NCBI GenBank assembly: GCA_964545715.1 | Contig: CAZJHX010000005.1 | Span: 1 to 64,000 of the forward strand | Source: CAZJHX01 sp964545715 | GTDB taxonomy: Bacteria; Myxococcota_A; UBA9042; GCA-2863065 | Length of the DNA stretch: 64,000 nucleotides | Direction: 5' to 3' | Shown here: positions 24,336 through 33,030 of the stretch, in pieces | How the letters are laid out: the number at the start of each line of letters is the position of its first letter | Numbering within the stretch: the first letter of the stretch is position 1 | The notes under the pieces: generated by a model | What the model was told of the DNA's origin: nothing | The model's database searches: none | What the model saw: the letters and a program-made list of their open reading frames with translations, nothing else | Translations under genes and position numbers: made by a program

Positions 24336-25600
24336 TGACTATGAAGGGAATCTACGACTGGAACGAGGTCCAGCGACGCGGGCCGGTGGTCGACGCCGGC
24401 TTCAAGTTGGTCGACGAGACGCTGCGGGACGGCATTCAGTCGCCATCGGTGCGCAATCCGGACATCGATCAGAAGCTGGAGCTGCTTCACCTGATGGACG
24501 AGTGCGGCATTGAGGTCGCGGACGTCGGGTTGCCCGGGGCCGGTAAGCAGGCGGTTTCCGACTGCGTGCGGCTGGTCGAGGAGATCCGGGACCAGGGGAT
24601 GACGATCGCCCCCAACTGCGCGGCGCGAACCCACCGCAACGACATCAAGGCGGTGGCGGAGGTCAGTCAGAAGGCCGGTGTGCCCATCGAGGTGTGCGCG
24701 TTCCTGGGATCGTCGCCGGTGCGGCAGATGGTGGAGGGCTGGGATCTGGCGCGGATGACTCGGCTGGTGGAGGACGCCGGCGACCTGTGTCGTCAGGAGG
24801 GCCTGCCCTTCTCGTTTGTGACCGAGGACACGACGCGGTCCGACCCGGCCACGCTGGACGTGCTGTTTCGAGCGGCGATCGAGCACGGCGCGTCGCGCTT
24901 CATCTTGTGCGACACGGTCGGACACGCGACGCCCGATGGGCAGCTGAACCTGCTGACCTTCACCCGCGCGCTGATCGCCGCGACAGGCGCCGATGTGCAG
25001 GTCGACTGGCATGGCCACAACGATCGCGGCCTGTCCCTGACGTTGTGCCTGTCGGCGCTGGAGCATGGCGTGGATCGCGTCCACGGGACGTGTCTGGGGG
25101 TCGGCGAGCGCGTTGGCAACGCCAGCGTGGACATGCTGCTGATCAACTTGCGCCTGCTGGGCATCATCGATCGCCCGCTGCACAAGCTGGGGCCGTATGT
25201 GCGCAAAGTCAGCGAGTATTACGGCGTGCCCATCCCGTACAACTATCCGGTGTTTGGTGAGGACGCGTTCCGCACCGCGACCGGCGTGCACGCGGCCGCC
25301 ATCGTCAAGGCGCTGGCGGCCGATCGCAAGGACCTGGCGGACCGGGTCTACTCGTCGGTCCCGGCCGCCGACTTCGGCAGCGAGCAGCGGATCGAGGTCG
25401 GCTACTACAGCGGCAAGGCCAATGCTGAGTGCTGGCTGTTCCAGCGCGGTCTGGAGATCACCGCGGAGCGTGTGGACGTGATTTTGACCCGGGCCAAGTC
25501 CGGCCGTGTCACGCTGACCGATGTGGAGATTGCGGAGACGCTGACTGGCGCCGGTCTGGTTACGGATGACGAGGCCGCGTTGGCGCTGAGCCGCCGCTGA
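24335..25600 (+). CDS. LeuA-like (2-isopropylmalate/homocitrate synthase family) DRE-TIM metallolyase
   Basis: 421 aa. ATG at 24335 shares its A with the TGA of the previous gene and has GGAGG at 24323-24327, so it is tightly coupled to the hydroxylase subunits. Motifs of the DRE-TIM superfamily: V-D-E-T-L-R-D-G-I-Q (metal and catalytic Arg), D-W-H-G-H-N-D-R-G (two metal His), and H-G-T-C-L-G-V-G-E-R-V-G-N-A-S, characteristic of the Claisen-condensing branch (isopropylmalate, homocitrate and citramalate synthases) rather than HMG-CoA lyase. There is no LeuA regulatory domain; length fits homocitrate synthase-type enzymes. The final catalytic-region Glu common in the group appears as Asp (A-S-V-D-M). 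The acyl-CoA and keto-acid substrates are unknown. Confidence 0.8.
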   Translation: MTMKGIYDWNEVQRRGPVVDAGFKLVDETLRDGIQSPSVRNPDIDQKLELLHLMDECGIEVADVGLPGAGKQAVSDCVRLVEEIRDQGMTIAPNCAARTHRNDIKAVAEVSQKAGVPIEVCAFLGSSPVRQMVEGWDLARMTRLVEDAGDLCRQEGLPFSFVTEDTTRSDPATLDVLFRAAIEHGASRFILCDTVGHATPDGQLNLLTFTRALIAATGADVQVDWHGHNDRGLSLTLCLSALEHGVDRVHGTCLGVGERVGNASVDMLLINLRLLGIIDRPLHKLGPYVRKVSEYYGVPIPYNYPVFGEDAFRTATGVHAAAIVKALAADRKDLADRVYSSVPAADFGSEQRIEVGYYSGKANAECWLFQRGLEITAERVDVILTRAKSGRVTLTDVEIAETLTGAGLVTDDEAALALSRR

Positions 25601-25619
25601 TCGCTGCTGCCGGGCGCTG

Positions 25620-26369
25620 CTAGCGGAGCATTCCGCCGCCGGGCTCTTCCTCTTCTTCGCCCTGGCTGCCGGCCATCGTCTTGGCGGCGCCGGAGTGGAT
25701 GACCATCGACTCCTGCCGGAACACTCGATAGACCGTCGACAGCTCACCGCGGATATTTGCGATTTGTGAGGTGACGTCGGTGAGCTTCTGTACGGCGCCC
25801 GAGGCGGCCTCGATGTAGGGCAGCATGTTCATGAGCTGCCCGTAGATGGTTGTGACCTCCGCGATGTCCGCCTCGGCTTTGGCCATGTACATGGCCAGCG
25901 TCTGGCGGTCCATCTGCTTGAGCGTCACCATGTCGAAGTCTTTGTTGTAGACCAGCGAGTCGGTGGTGGTCCGGATCTTCTGGACCAGCTCATCGAGGAT
26001 CTTGGAGAAGCTCTCCTCGCCCGATTTGAGGCGGCCGGACTTCTGGTGGTCCTTTTGCCAGACCTTGCTGGCAGGCTTGGACTTGAGGCCGCCGCTGGTG
26101 GCCTCTTCCACCGTGGGATCGGGCGTGCGTCCGGTCATTTTGGCCACGTTGTTGGCAGAGCGCCGGACCCAGAAGAGCTGTTCGATATGCGGCTGGAAGG
26201 ACCCGGTGCTGACGACCTTGAAGCCGCTCTTTTTGGGCTGCAGCGCCTCGGAGGCGCCGGCGAATCCGAGCTGCTTCAGATCGCGCCGCATCTGCAGGCG
26301 CGCGCTCGGCGACATATCCTGCTTTCCGCCGGCCATCTCGAGAGGATTTTTTCCATAAATCTTTGGCAT
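25620..26369 (-). CDS. hypothetical protein, helical
   Basis: 249 aa, convergent with the LeuA-like gene. I do not recognise a family. No signal peptide or membrane helix. Residues ~115-215 are mainly helical with heptad character (KILDELVQKIRTTTDSLVYN ... AEADIAEVTTIYGQLMNML ... QIANIRGELSTVYRVF), suggesting a coiled-coil bundle. The C terminus is acidic then Gly-rich (E-E-E-E-E-P-G-G-G). The gene sits about 35 bp downstream of the GH13 gene... in transcription terms, after an intergenic gap that also follows the glucosidase stop, so it may have its own promoter. Nothing in the sequence indicates a role. Confidence 0.6.
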   Translation of the reverse strand: MPKIYGKNPLEMAGGKQDMSPSARLQMRRDLKQLGFAGASEALQPKKSGFKVVSTGSFQPHIEQLFWVRRSANNVAKMTGRTPDPTVEEATSGGLKSKPASKVWQKDHQKSGRLKSGEESFSKILDELVQKIRTTTDSLVYNKDFDMVTLKQMDRQTLAMYMAKAEADIAEVTTIYGQLMNMLPYIEAASGAVQKLTDVTSQIANIRGELSTVYRVFRQESMVIHSGAAKTMAGSQGEEEEEPGGGMLR

Positions 26370-26402
26370 CGCCTGGCGGTTAGTCTTCCGCCCACACCCG
26401 CT

Positions 26403-27959
26403 TTATGCAAGGGCTTTCCCTGATCGGCCGCAGGTGACCCGCACGGTGAACGGGGGCTCCAACTCCAGCTCGACGAACACGTGGTCGTCGCCCAGTCGGC
26501 GCTCGAATCCCCAGATGCGGTCGCCCGGTTGGGTCGTTGGGATGTAGTCGCCGGCGCGCAGGGCGGGCCGCGCTTGTCTGAGCGCGATCAGGCGTCGAAA
26601 CCACTGCCAGACGCTGCTCGGAGCCTGGCGCTGAGTCGCCACGTTGCGGGTGGGATCGGCCACCGGCAGCCAGGGGGTTCCGGTCGTAAAGCCGGCATGC
26701 GGTGCGGATGGTGTCCAGGGCAGAGGCGTGCGCTCGGCGTCTCGGCCAAACGCCCCGACCTTGACGTTGCAGTCCAGCATCCCGTGCTCGCGCTCGTAGA
26801 CGCCCAGCGGGTCCACCAGCAGCTCGTCGGGCAGGCGCGTGTCGGCCAATCCGAGCTCCTCGCCCTGGTAGATGAAGGGGGCGCCGCGGGTCAGCAGCAG
26901 CGCCGCCCCGGCAAGGCGCGCCACGCGATCGTCGGCGTCGCCGTCCGGGGTCAGGCGGCTGACGATTCGGGCAAAGTCGTGGTTGCTGAGGACGAGGGTG
27001 GGCCACACGTCCGGGTGCAGTACCGCGTACACGGCCTCGATCTCCCGACGCAGGTCGGCGGGGGCGCGCGCGAACATCAGCCCGAAATGAAACGCCAGGT
27101 GAAAGCCGCTGGCGCCGTCGCCCAGGAAGCCGGCGTACTCCTCCAGCGTCTCGCAGCCGGTCTCACCGATGAGCACGCGATCGGCGTACTCGTCGATGAC
27201 GTCGCGCAGGCCGGCGACCACGTCGTAGATCCCGGGCTGCATCACGTTGAAGCCCAGCAGCACGCCGTCCGGATTGTCGCGCAGCGCCGGGTCTTTCAGC
27301 ACGTAGTGGATCGCGTCCACCCGGAAGCCGTCCGCGCCCCGGTCCAGCCACCAGCGCATCGCGTCGTGCATGGCCACGACGACCTCGGGGTTACGCCAGT
27401 TGAGGTCCGGCTGAGAGGTCAAAAACGAGTGCAGGTAGTACTGACGGGTGGCTGCGTCCCACTCCCAGGAGGAGCCGCCGAAGCAGGCCTGCCAGTTGTT
27501 GGGGGGGCCGCCGCCGGGCGCCGGATCCGACCAGATGTACCAGTCGCGTTTGGGGTCGGATCTGGATCGGCGCGACGCCTGGAACCACGCGTGCTGGTCC
27601 GAGGTGTGATTGGGGACCAGGTCCAAGATGAGCTTCATGCCGCGGGCGTGGACGGCCTCGGCCAGGCGGTCGAAGTCGTCCAGTGAGCCGAACGTCGGGT
27701 CGACTGCGGTGTAGTCGGCAACGTCATAGCCGAAGTCCGCCTGCGGCGAGGGGTAGAACGGGCTCAGCCAGATGGCGTCGACGCCCAGCGCGGCCAGCGT
27801 GTCCAGGCCCTTGAGGACGCCCGGCAAGTCGCCGATTCCGTCGCCATCGGTGTCCAGAAAGCTGCGGACATAGATGTGGTAGAAGACCGCCTCCTGCCAC
27901 CATGGGGTCGATTGGCTCAACAAGAGTGCGACCGTACCATCGAGATATCCGTTGATCAC
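26403..27959 (-). CDS. GH13 alpha-glucosidase / oligo-1,6-glucosidase-like enzyme
   Basis: 518 aa from GTG 27959; the frame stays open upstream to 28733, but that stretch is antisense to the DUF885 gene and not protein-like. The (beta/alpha)8 signature regions are complete: D-L-V-P-N-H-T-S (region I), G-F-R-V-D215-A-I-H (nucleophile), I-G-E266-T-G-C-E (acid/base) and L-S-N-H-D328-F-A-R. The start WWQEAVFYHIYVRSFLDTDGDGIGDL is typical of the oligosaccharide/trehalulose branch of GH13. No signal peptide is seen, so it is probably cytoplasmic and acts on imported alpha-glucosides. It is transcribed divergently from the DUF885 gene with only 27 bp between starts. The start codon is uncertain. Confidence 0.85.
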   Translation of the reverse strand: MINGYLDGTVALLLSQSTPWWQEAVFYHIYVRSFLDTDGDGIGDLPGVLKGLDTLAALGVDAIWLSPFYPSPQADFGYDVADYTAVDPTFGSLDDFDRLAEAVHARGMKLILDLVPNHTSDQHAWFQASRRSRSDPKRDWYIWSDPAPGGGPPNNWQACFGGSSWEWDAATRQYYLHSFLTSQPDLNWRNPEVVVAMHDAMRWWLDRGADGFRVDAIHYVLKDPALRDNPDGVLLGFNVMQPGIYDVVAGLRDVIDEYADRVLIGETGCETLEEYAGFLGDGASGFHLAFHFGLMFARAPADLRREIEAVYAVLHPDVWPTLVLSNHDFARIVSRLTPDGDADDRVARLAGAALLLTRGAPFIYQGEELGLADTRLPDELLVDPLGVYEREHGMLDCNVKVGAFGRDAERTPLPWTPSAPHAGFTTGTPWLPVADPTRNVATQRQAPSSVWQWFRRLIALRQARPALRAGDYIPTTQPGDRIWGFERRLGDDHVFVELELEPPFTVRVTCGRSGKALA

Positions 27960-27986
27960 GCTCGCGTTGTCGGATAGTCCGGCCGC

Positions 27987-29684
27987 ATGAGCTTGAGTTA
28001 CACAGACTTCGTCGACAGGTTTCACGCCCACGTGACGGCAGATCCAAATGTGCGCGTGGAGCTGGGCGTAGACCGCGACCTTGGCGAGCTGCCCGACCCT
28101 TCGATGCAGGCGGTCCAGGACCGGGTTGCTCGGGCCCGAGCGCTGCGCGCCGACCTCGAGGAGCTTTCGTCGGAGGGACTGAGCTTCGACGACGCGCTGG
28201 ACCTGGAGCTGGCGGCGCTGCAGCTGGACCTGGCTATCCACCGGGACACGCTGACGTTCAACGGGACCACGACGCATCCGCAGATGCCCAAGGCCAGCAC
28301 CGAGATCGGCGATCCGATTCTGACCATTTTGGCGCAGGACCCGCGACCGGCTCACGCCAGGCTGGAGGACATCACCGCTCGGCTGGAGCAGGTGCCACGG
28401 TATCTGGACGCCATGCTGGGGCGGATGGACACGCCCGTCGCACGCTGGGTGCAGATGGACGTGCGCGCGGCCGGTGGCATGTCCGAGCTGTTTGACGCGG
28501 CGAAGGGGCTGGCGGAGCAGAGTGGTTGGGCCGACGCCGGACGGCTGGCGACCGCGGCCACCCGCGCGCAGGCGTCGCTGACCGGGTATGCGGAGGCCCT
28601 GGCGGCGCTGCCGACGACCACGCAGTTTGCGCTGAGCGCGGAGGACGCCCAGCGCATCGTGACCCTGCAGGGCATCGATCTCAGCTTGGATCAGCTGCAT
28701 GGGATCGCGCGCGATTTCCTGGCGGAGACGCACGCGTCATTGGTGGAGCTGCGAGAGCGACTGGCGCCGAAGTACGACCAGCCGGCCGACGTGCCCCTGG
28801 CCGCGCTGCACGACGTGCTGAACGCCCGGTTTCGCGTCCAGTCCGACAACGACGGCGCGGGCGTGCTGCAGCGCTACGAGGTAGAGCGCGAGCAGATCCT
28901 GGCGTTTATCCGCGAGCAGCGGCTGTTTCCGATCCCGGACCAGCAGGACATGAAGATCCAGAAGACGCCGTCCTTTCTGGAGCCCACGATTCCGGCTGGG
29001 GCGATGTTTCCGCCCACGCCGTTTCGTGAGGGAGTCCGCACGAGCCTGGTGTACCTGACGCTGAACGAGGGGATGCTGGACGGGCACACGGATCTGACCA
29101 TCCCCAACATGATGATGCACGAGGGCATCCCCGGGCATCACCTGCAGCTCGCCACCGCTTCCATGCACCGCTCGGTCATCCGCCGGCATTACCAATCCTC
29201 GGCTCACGCCGAGGGTTGGACCACGATGCTGGAGGACTACATGCTCGATCGCGGCTACATGGGCGAGCTGACCGATGAGGCGCGATACTGCGCCAAGCGG
29301 GACATCAGCCGCATCGGCGCTCGCGTGGTGATCGACCTGTTCTTCATGACCGGCGACCGGCGCTATCTGGATGTCGGGGTGCCGTGCGACGTGAGCTCGG
29401 CCGATCCCTTTGAGGCGGCCGGCGCGCTGCTGCACGCGGTGACCGGGTTTGCGCCCGGCCGGGTGCAAGGCGAGCTGAGCTGGTACTCACAGGAGCGCGG
29501 CTACCCGCTGAGCTACCTGGTCGGCAACCAGCTGGTGTGGCGGCTGAAGCGCGACTTGGATGCGGCCAACCCGCAGGCCCGGGGCATCGAGCTCGATAGG
29601 CGCTTTCACCGGCTGTACCTGGAGTCGGGCAACATGCCGCTGCCGATGCTTCGGCGTGTCTTCAAGAACGAGGGGCTGCTGTGA
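27987..29684 (+). CDS. DUF885-family putative metal-dependent hydrolase
   Basis: 565 aa. The C-terminal half has the DUF885 hallmark M-M-M-H-E-G-I-P-G-H-H-L-Q followed by S-S-A-H-A-E-G-W-T-T-M-L-E-D-Y-M and later A-R-V-V-I-D-L; the His/Glu cluster resembles zinc carboxypeptidases of the Taq type. The N-terminal part is helical. No signal peptide is evident (M-S-L-S-Y-T-D-F), whereas many DUF885 relatives are lipoproteins. The esterase gene starts within its stop codon (GTGA), so the two are translationally coupled. Peptidase activity is inferred from the fold relationship, not established for this protein. Confidence 0.85.
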   Translation: MSLSYTDFVDRFHAHVTADPNVRVELGVDRDLGELPDPSMQAVQDRVARARALRADLEELSSEGLSFDDALDLELAALQLDLAIHRDTLTFNGTTTHPQMPKASTEIGDPILTILAQDPRPAHARLEDITARLEQVPRYLDAMLGRMDTPVARWVQMDVRAAGGMSELFDAAKGLAEQSGWADAGRLATAATRAQASLTGYAEALAALPTTTQFALSAEDAQRIVTLQGIDLSLDQLHGIARDFLAETHASLVELRERLAPKYDQPADVPLAALHDVLNARFRVQSDNDGAGVLQRYEVEREQILAFIREQRLFPIPDQQDMKIQKTPSFLEPTIPAGAMFPPTPFREGVRTSLVYLTLNEGMLDGHTDLTIPNMMMHEGIPGHHLQLATASMHRSVIRRHYQSSAHAEGWTTMLEDYMLDRGYMGELTDEARYCAKRDISRIGARVVIDLFFMTGDRRYLDVGVPCDVSSADPFEAAGALLHAVTGFAPGRVQGELSWYSQERGYPLSYLVGNQLVWRLKRDLDAANPQARGIELDRRFHRLYLESGNMPLPMLRRVFKNEGLL

Positions 29685-30700
29685 ACCTGATGCGCTTTGC
29701 GCGCGGCATCTTTGATGTGCCGGCCGGGCTGCAGCGCGGCGTTCTGGGGGCACCGCCGACCAACGACAACGGGGTGGCCCTGGACCGGCAGGTACAGCTG
29801 CTGCTGGCGCTGGAGAAGCTGGTGCCGGCGACCGCGCCGGAAGACGCCGATGTCGAGCAGATGCGGGCAGAGTCTCGGCGCGCCGCCAAGCTGATCGAGC
29901 TTGCGCCGCGCCGCGGTTTGACGGTGTCGGACCAGCGCGTCGCGGGCATGAAGGCGCGCGTCTACCGCCCCGACCACGCGGAGCCGACGGCGCCGGCGCT
30001 GATCTACTACCACGGTGGCGGGTTCGTGGTCTGCGACCTGGACACGCACGACGGGCCGTGTCGGATGCTGGCGCGGGGCTCCGGCTGCGTCGTGATCTCG
30101 GTCGACTATCGGCTGGCGCCCGAGGCGGTCTACCCCGCGGCTGCCGAGGACGCTTTTGCAGCCTTTCAGTGGGTCGTGGAGAACGCGGCGTCTCTGGGCG
30201 TCGATGCCGGCCGGATCGCCCTGGGGGGCGACAGCGCCGGGGGAAACCTGTCGGCCGTGGCCAGCATCATGGCGCGGGACGCGGGCGGTCCCACGCCGGC
30301 GCTGCAGGTGCTGATCTATCCCGGCGTGGATATGACGCGCTCGATGCCGTCGCAGGTGCTCTACAACGAGGGGTTCTACCTGACCGGCGACATGATCGAC
30401 TGGTTCCTGGGCAACTACCTGTCCAAGCCGGAGCAGGCGCACCAGTGGCAGGCCTCGCCGCTGTTCTTGCCCGACTGTGCGGGCTTGCCGCCCGCGCATG
30501 TCATCACCGCCGGGTTTGACCCGCTGCGCGACGAGGGCGATGCGTACGCCAAGCGACTGGCGGACGCCGGCGTGCCGGTCGACCATCGGTGTGAGCAGTC
30601 GTTGGTGCACGGCTTTATGAACATGGGCGGCGCCTCCAACGGCTGCCGCCGGGCTGTGGCCCGGATCGCGTCGGACCTCCGGCGAGCGTTCGCCAAGTAG
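29681..30700 (+). CDS. hormone-sensitive-lipase family esterase (alpha/beta hydrolase)
   Basis: 339 aa from GTG 29681 (an ATG at 29690 is also possible). The oxyanion-hole motif Y-Y-H-G-G-G-F and the nucleophile elbow G-G-D-S-A-G-G-N identify family IV bacterial esterases; Y-R-L-A-P-E and the later H-G-F-M-N (catalytic His) and D-P-L-R-D-E-G (catalytic Asp) complete the triad. No signal peptide, so it is probably cytoplasmic. It hydrolyses short-chain esters in known relatives; the natural substrate here is unknown. It is coupled to the DUF885 hydrolase, suggesting they act on the same class of compound. Confidence 0.87.
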   Translation: MNLMRFARGIFDVPAGLQRGVLGAPPTNDNGVALDRQVQLLLALEKLVPATAPEDADVEQMRAESRRAAKLIELAPRRGLTVSDQRVAGMKARVYRPDHAEPTAPALIYYHGGGFVVCDLDTHDGPCRMLARGSGCVVISVDYRLAPEAVYPAAAEDAFAAFQWVVENAASLGVDAGRIALGGDSAGGNLSAVASIMARDAGGPTPALQVLIYPGVDMTRSMPSQVLYNEGFYLTGDMIDWFLGNYLSKPEQAHQWQASPLFLPDCAGLPPAHVITAGFDPLRDEGDAYAKRLADAGVPVDHRCEQSLVHGFMNMGGASNGCRRAVARIASDLRRAFAK

Positions 30701-30716
30701 AATGCCCGTCCGGCGC

Positions 30717-31157
30717 TCAGTGCCAGGACGCGATGATGACGCCCATCCCCAGCAGGTTCAGCAGGTAGTAGCTGGTGTTGATCCCCAGATAGCCCCACTT
30801 CTTCAACTCGAAGCCGGTGACGCCCAGCTGGATTGGCAGCACGAAGCCCAGCCAGGTCCAAAAGCCGGCCATCAGGCCGTATTGCCAGTTTGACTGCTCC
30901 TCGCCGGCGACCCAGGTGGCCGGTGTCCACGCCGCGATGTTGTGCGCCAGGACGACCGCCATGAGGAACATGGCGATCACGAACATGATCATCGCGCGCC
31001 GAAGCGCCGCAGGCTCGGGCTCCTTGCCCTGCAGCCCGACGTGAGCCGCCCATCTGTCGCCGAACGCCTTGGGGCTGTACCAGAACCCGCCCAGCGCGAA
31101 TCCCCAAAATGCGGCCACGCAGATCGCGGGCCAGTTGAGCACGATATTGGGCTCCAT
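30717..31157 (-). CDS. DUF1761-family integral membrane protein
   Basis: 146 aa. ATG at 31157 has GGAGGAG upstream. Four hydrophobic segments (about 6-26, 54-74, 84-106 and 117-140) and the text F-W-Y-S-P-K-A-F-G-D-R-W near the first segment match DUF1761 membrane proteins. Function unknown. It is convergent with the esterase gene and divergent from the TolB-like lipoprotein gene. Confidence 0.75.
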   Translation of the reverse strand: MEPNIVLNWPAICVAAFWGFALGGFWYSPKAFGDRWAAHVGLQGKEPEPAALRRAMIMFVIAMFLMAVVLAHNIAAWTPATWVAGEEQSNWQYGLMAGFWTWLGFVLPIQLGVTGFELKKWGYLGINTSYYLLNLLGMGVIIASWH

Positions 31158-31308
31158 CGCGGTCTCCTCCTCGGTTTGTGCAAGCGCTCGGGAGCTTAAC
31201 ACGCCGAGTCTGAAAGGTGGTTTAAGGCCCTTTAAGACACGCTCATGAGGGGATGCGCCGCACAGTTGGTCCAGGAGACATGGACAACCGTTGAAAGGAG
31301 CCCCCACC

Positions 31309-33030
31309 ATGAACGTCGAGAACCTCAGACCCATCTTGTTATTGACCTCAGCCCTTGTGCTGGCGTGCGCCCAGCCGGCCCCGGACGGCGCGACGTTGAG
31401 CGCGCCCGCTGTACCGCCTGCTGTCGCCGCCGCTGCCGGTGTGGCCGGCGTCGTAGCGTCCGATCCGCAGCCGGAAGAGCCACAGAAGACGCCGCAGGGC
31501 ACGCCGATCGCGCCTGAGCTCAACCCCGAGCCGGCCACTCCCGCTCAGGCGCCCGTCGAGCGCGTGTTGTGGTCGGGCAAGAAGTCCCCGCACGCCGTGG
31601 GGTTCAGCGCGGACGGCACAAAGGTCGCCTACGCCGTTCCCAAATGGGGTATGAGCGCCGACCTGTACGTCAGCGACGTGGAGACCACCGAGACGCGGCT
31701 GGTCGATCACGACGTCGTGGCGTGGTTCCCCAAGGAGCCCATTCTGCTCAGCGACGGCGGCTCCTACCTGGTGTACCGCAAGACCTTGGACGGCGGCGCC
31801 GGGTCCTGGCACGACATGGACGAGCTGTGGGCGTGGGAGTGGAGCACCGGCCAGACCTGGATGATCTCCGCTGACGCGTATCGCTCATCCTACCGGCTGA
31901 CGCCTGACGGTCAGAGCGTCGTGTTCGTGGACACGCAGTCGCGCAACCTCGTCGTCCACGACCTGGACAGCCGGGAGTCGGTGGAGATCGACACCAACGT
32001 CCACGCGCAGCCGCACCAGGACGTGCATCAGACGCTGGCGATCAGCGCCGACAGCCGCCTGCTTGCGTACACGCTGGGGTCGTCCCAGACGGGCGCGCTG
32101 CGGGTCGTCGATCTGGACACGCTGGAGATCGAGGACCTGGCCCAGACCGTCAACGGGCGATCGCTGCGCTTCTTGGGCGGCGGCGCCTGGCTGAGCTGGG
32201 TCGCGGGCGAGAAAGGCGCCCAGGCGCTGGTGCAGCGTCACCTGATCGCGGGCGACCAGCGTGTCACGGGCGTCGGCACCGGCTTTACGTTCATCGCCGA
32301 CGGCGCGCATGTGGCCTACCTGCGAGAGTCGGTCAGCGGCGGCAACGAGCTGTTTTTCTGGTCCCGAGCGCTGGAGCAAGAGGCCAGCGTGGACTCGGAC
32401 GTGCGCGTCGGCACGCTGGTCGTCAGCCCCGCTCAGGACGCCGTGGTCTATCTTCGCGATGCTGAGGCCGATCCCGACTCCTACGCCTGGATCGGTGAGC
32501 TGTGGATCGCGACCGTCGCCGATGGCGAGCGCAGCCTCATCACGGCCAACGCCTGGGGGCAGGGCACCTGGCCGAGCGTGTTCAGCCCCAACGGGCGCTG
32601 GCTGACGTACCGGACCGGCGCGTGCGGCAAGCAGGGCGCGCATCACGCGCTGGATCTGCTGACCGGCGCCTCGCATCAGCTGCCGCTGGGGACCGATTGC
32701 GGAAAGGTCTACATGATGCCGGACAGCACGGGCATGACCTACCAGCGGTCCAGCCCCAAGCAGCTTGTTGAGATGAACTTTGCAGACGGGCACCGCACGA
32801 CCTTGGGCACCAACCCCAAAGCCTTCAGCCAGAGTCCGGATGCGACCAAAGTTGTCTATTCGGTAAGCGGCGGGGCCTCCAGCGGGCTGCTGGCAGCGGA
32901 TTGGGCCACGGGGAGCATGCGCTCGGTGACCGAGACCTACACGACGTTCGTTCAGAACGTTAGCGACACTCACTTCCTGTACAGGGTGAACGGCACCAAG
33001 CGCGAGCTGCGCCTGGCGACGCTGCCGTGA
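31309..33030 (+). CDS. TolB-like beta-propeller lipoprotein
   Basis: 573 aa. ATG 31309 with AAGGAG upstream; lipoprotein signal ends L-V-L-A-C. A Pro/Ala-rich stalk (to ~85) leads into WD40/PD40-like propeller blades with repeated F-S-A-D-G-T-K-V-A-Y, L-T-P-D-G-Q-S-V-V-F and F-S-P-N-G-R-W-L-T-Y strands, the pattern seen in TolB and S9 peptidase propellers. There is no peptidase domain after it. Its stop overlaps the start of the next lipoprotein gene by one base. A protein-binding role at the outer membrane is likely; the partner is unknown. Confidence 0.85.
   Translation: MNVENLRPILLLTSALVLACAQPAPDGATLSAPAVPPAVAAAAGVAGVVASDPQPEEPQKTPQGTPIAPELNPEPATPAQAPVERVLWSGKKSPHAVGFSADGTKVAYAVPKWGMSADLYVSDVETTETRLVDHDVVAWFPKEPILLSDGGSYLVYRKTLDGGAGSWHDMDELWAWEWSTGQTWMISADAYRSSYRLTPDGQSVVFVDTQSRNLVVHDLDSRESVEIDTNVHAQPHQDVHQTLAISADSRLLAYTLGSSQTGALRVVDLDTLEIEDLAQTVNGRSLRFLGGGAWLSWVAGEKGAQALVQRHLIAGDQRVTGVGTGFTFIADGAHVAYLRESVSGGNELFFWSRALEQEASVDSDVRVGTLVVSPAQDAVVYLRDAEADPDSYAWIGELWIATVADGERSLITANAWGQGTWPSVFSPNGRWLTYRTGACGKQGAHHALDLLTGASHQLPLGTDCGKVYMMPDSTGMTYQRSSPKQLVEMNFADGHRTTLGTNPKAFSQSPDATKVVYSVSGGASSGLLAADWATGSMRSVTETYTTFVQNVSDTHFLYRVNGTKRELRLATLP

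Noticed and set aside
24335..25600. Annotation of the LeuA-like gene as leucine biosynthesis LeuA or HMG-CoA lyase
   Set aside because: It lacks the LeuA regulatory domain and the lyase Cys motif, and it lies in a molybdenum-hydroxylase operon; only the superfamily can be supported.
27960..28733. N-terminal extension of the GH13 frame
   Set aside because: The extra 258 codons are antisense to the DUF885 gene and do not resemble a protein; the GH13 fold starts at W-W-Q-E-A-V-F-Y.
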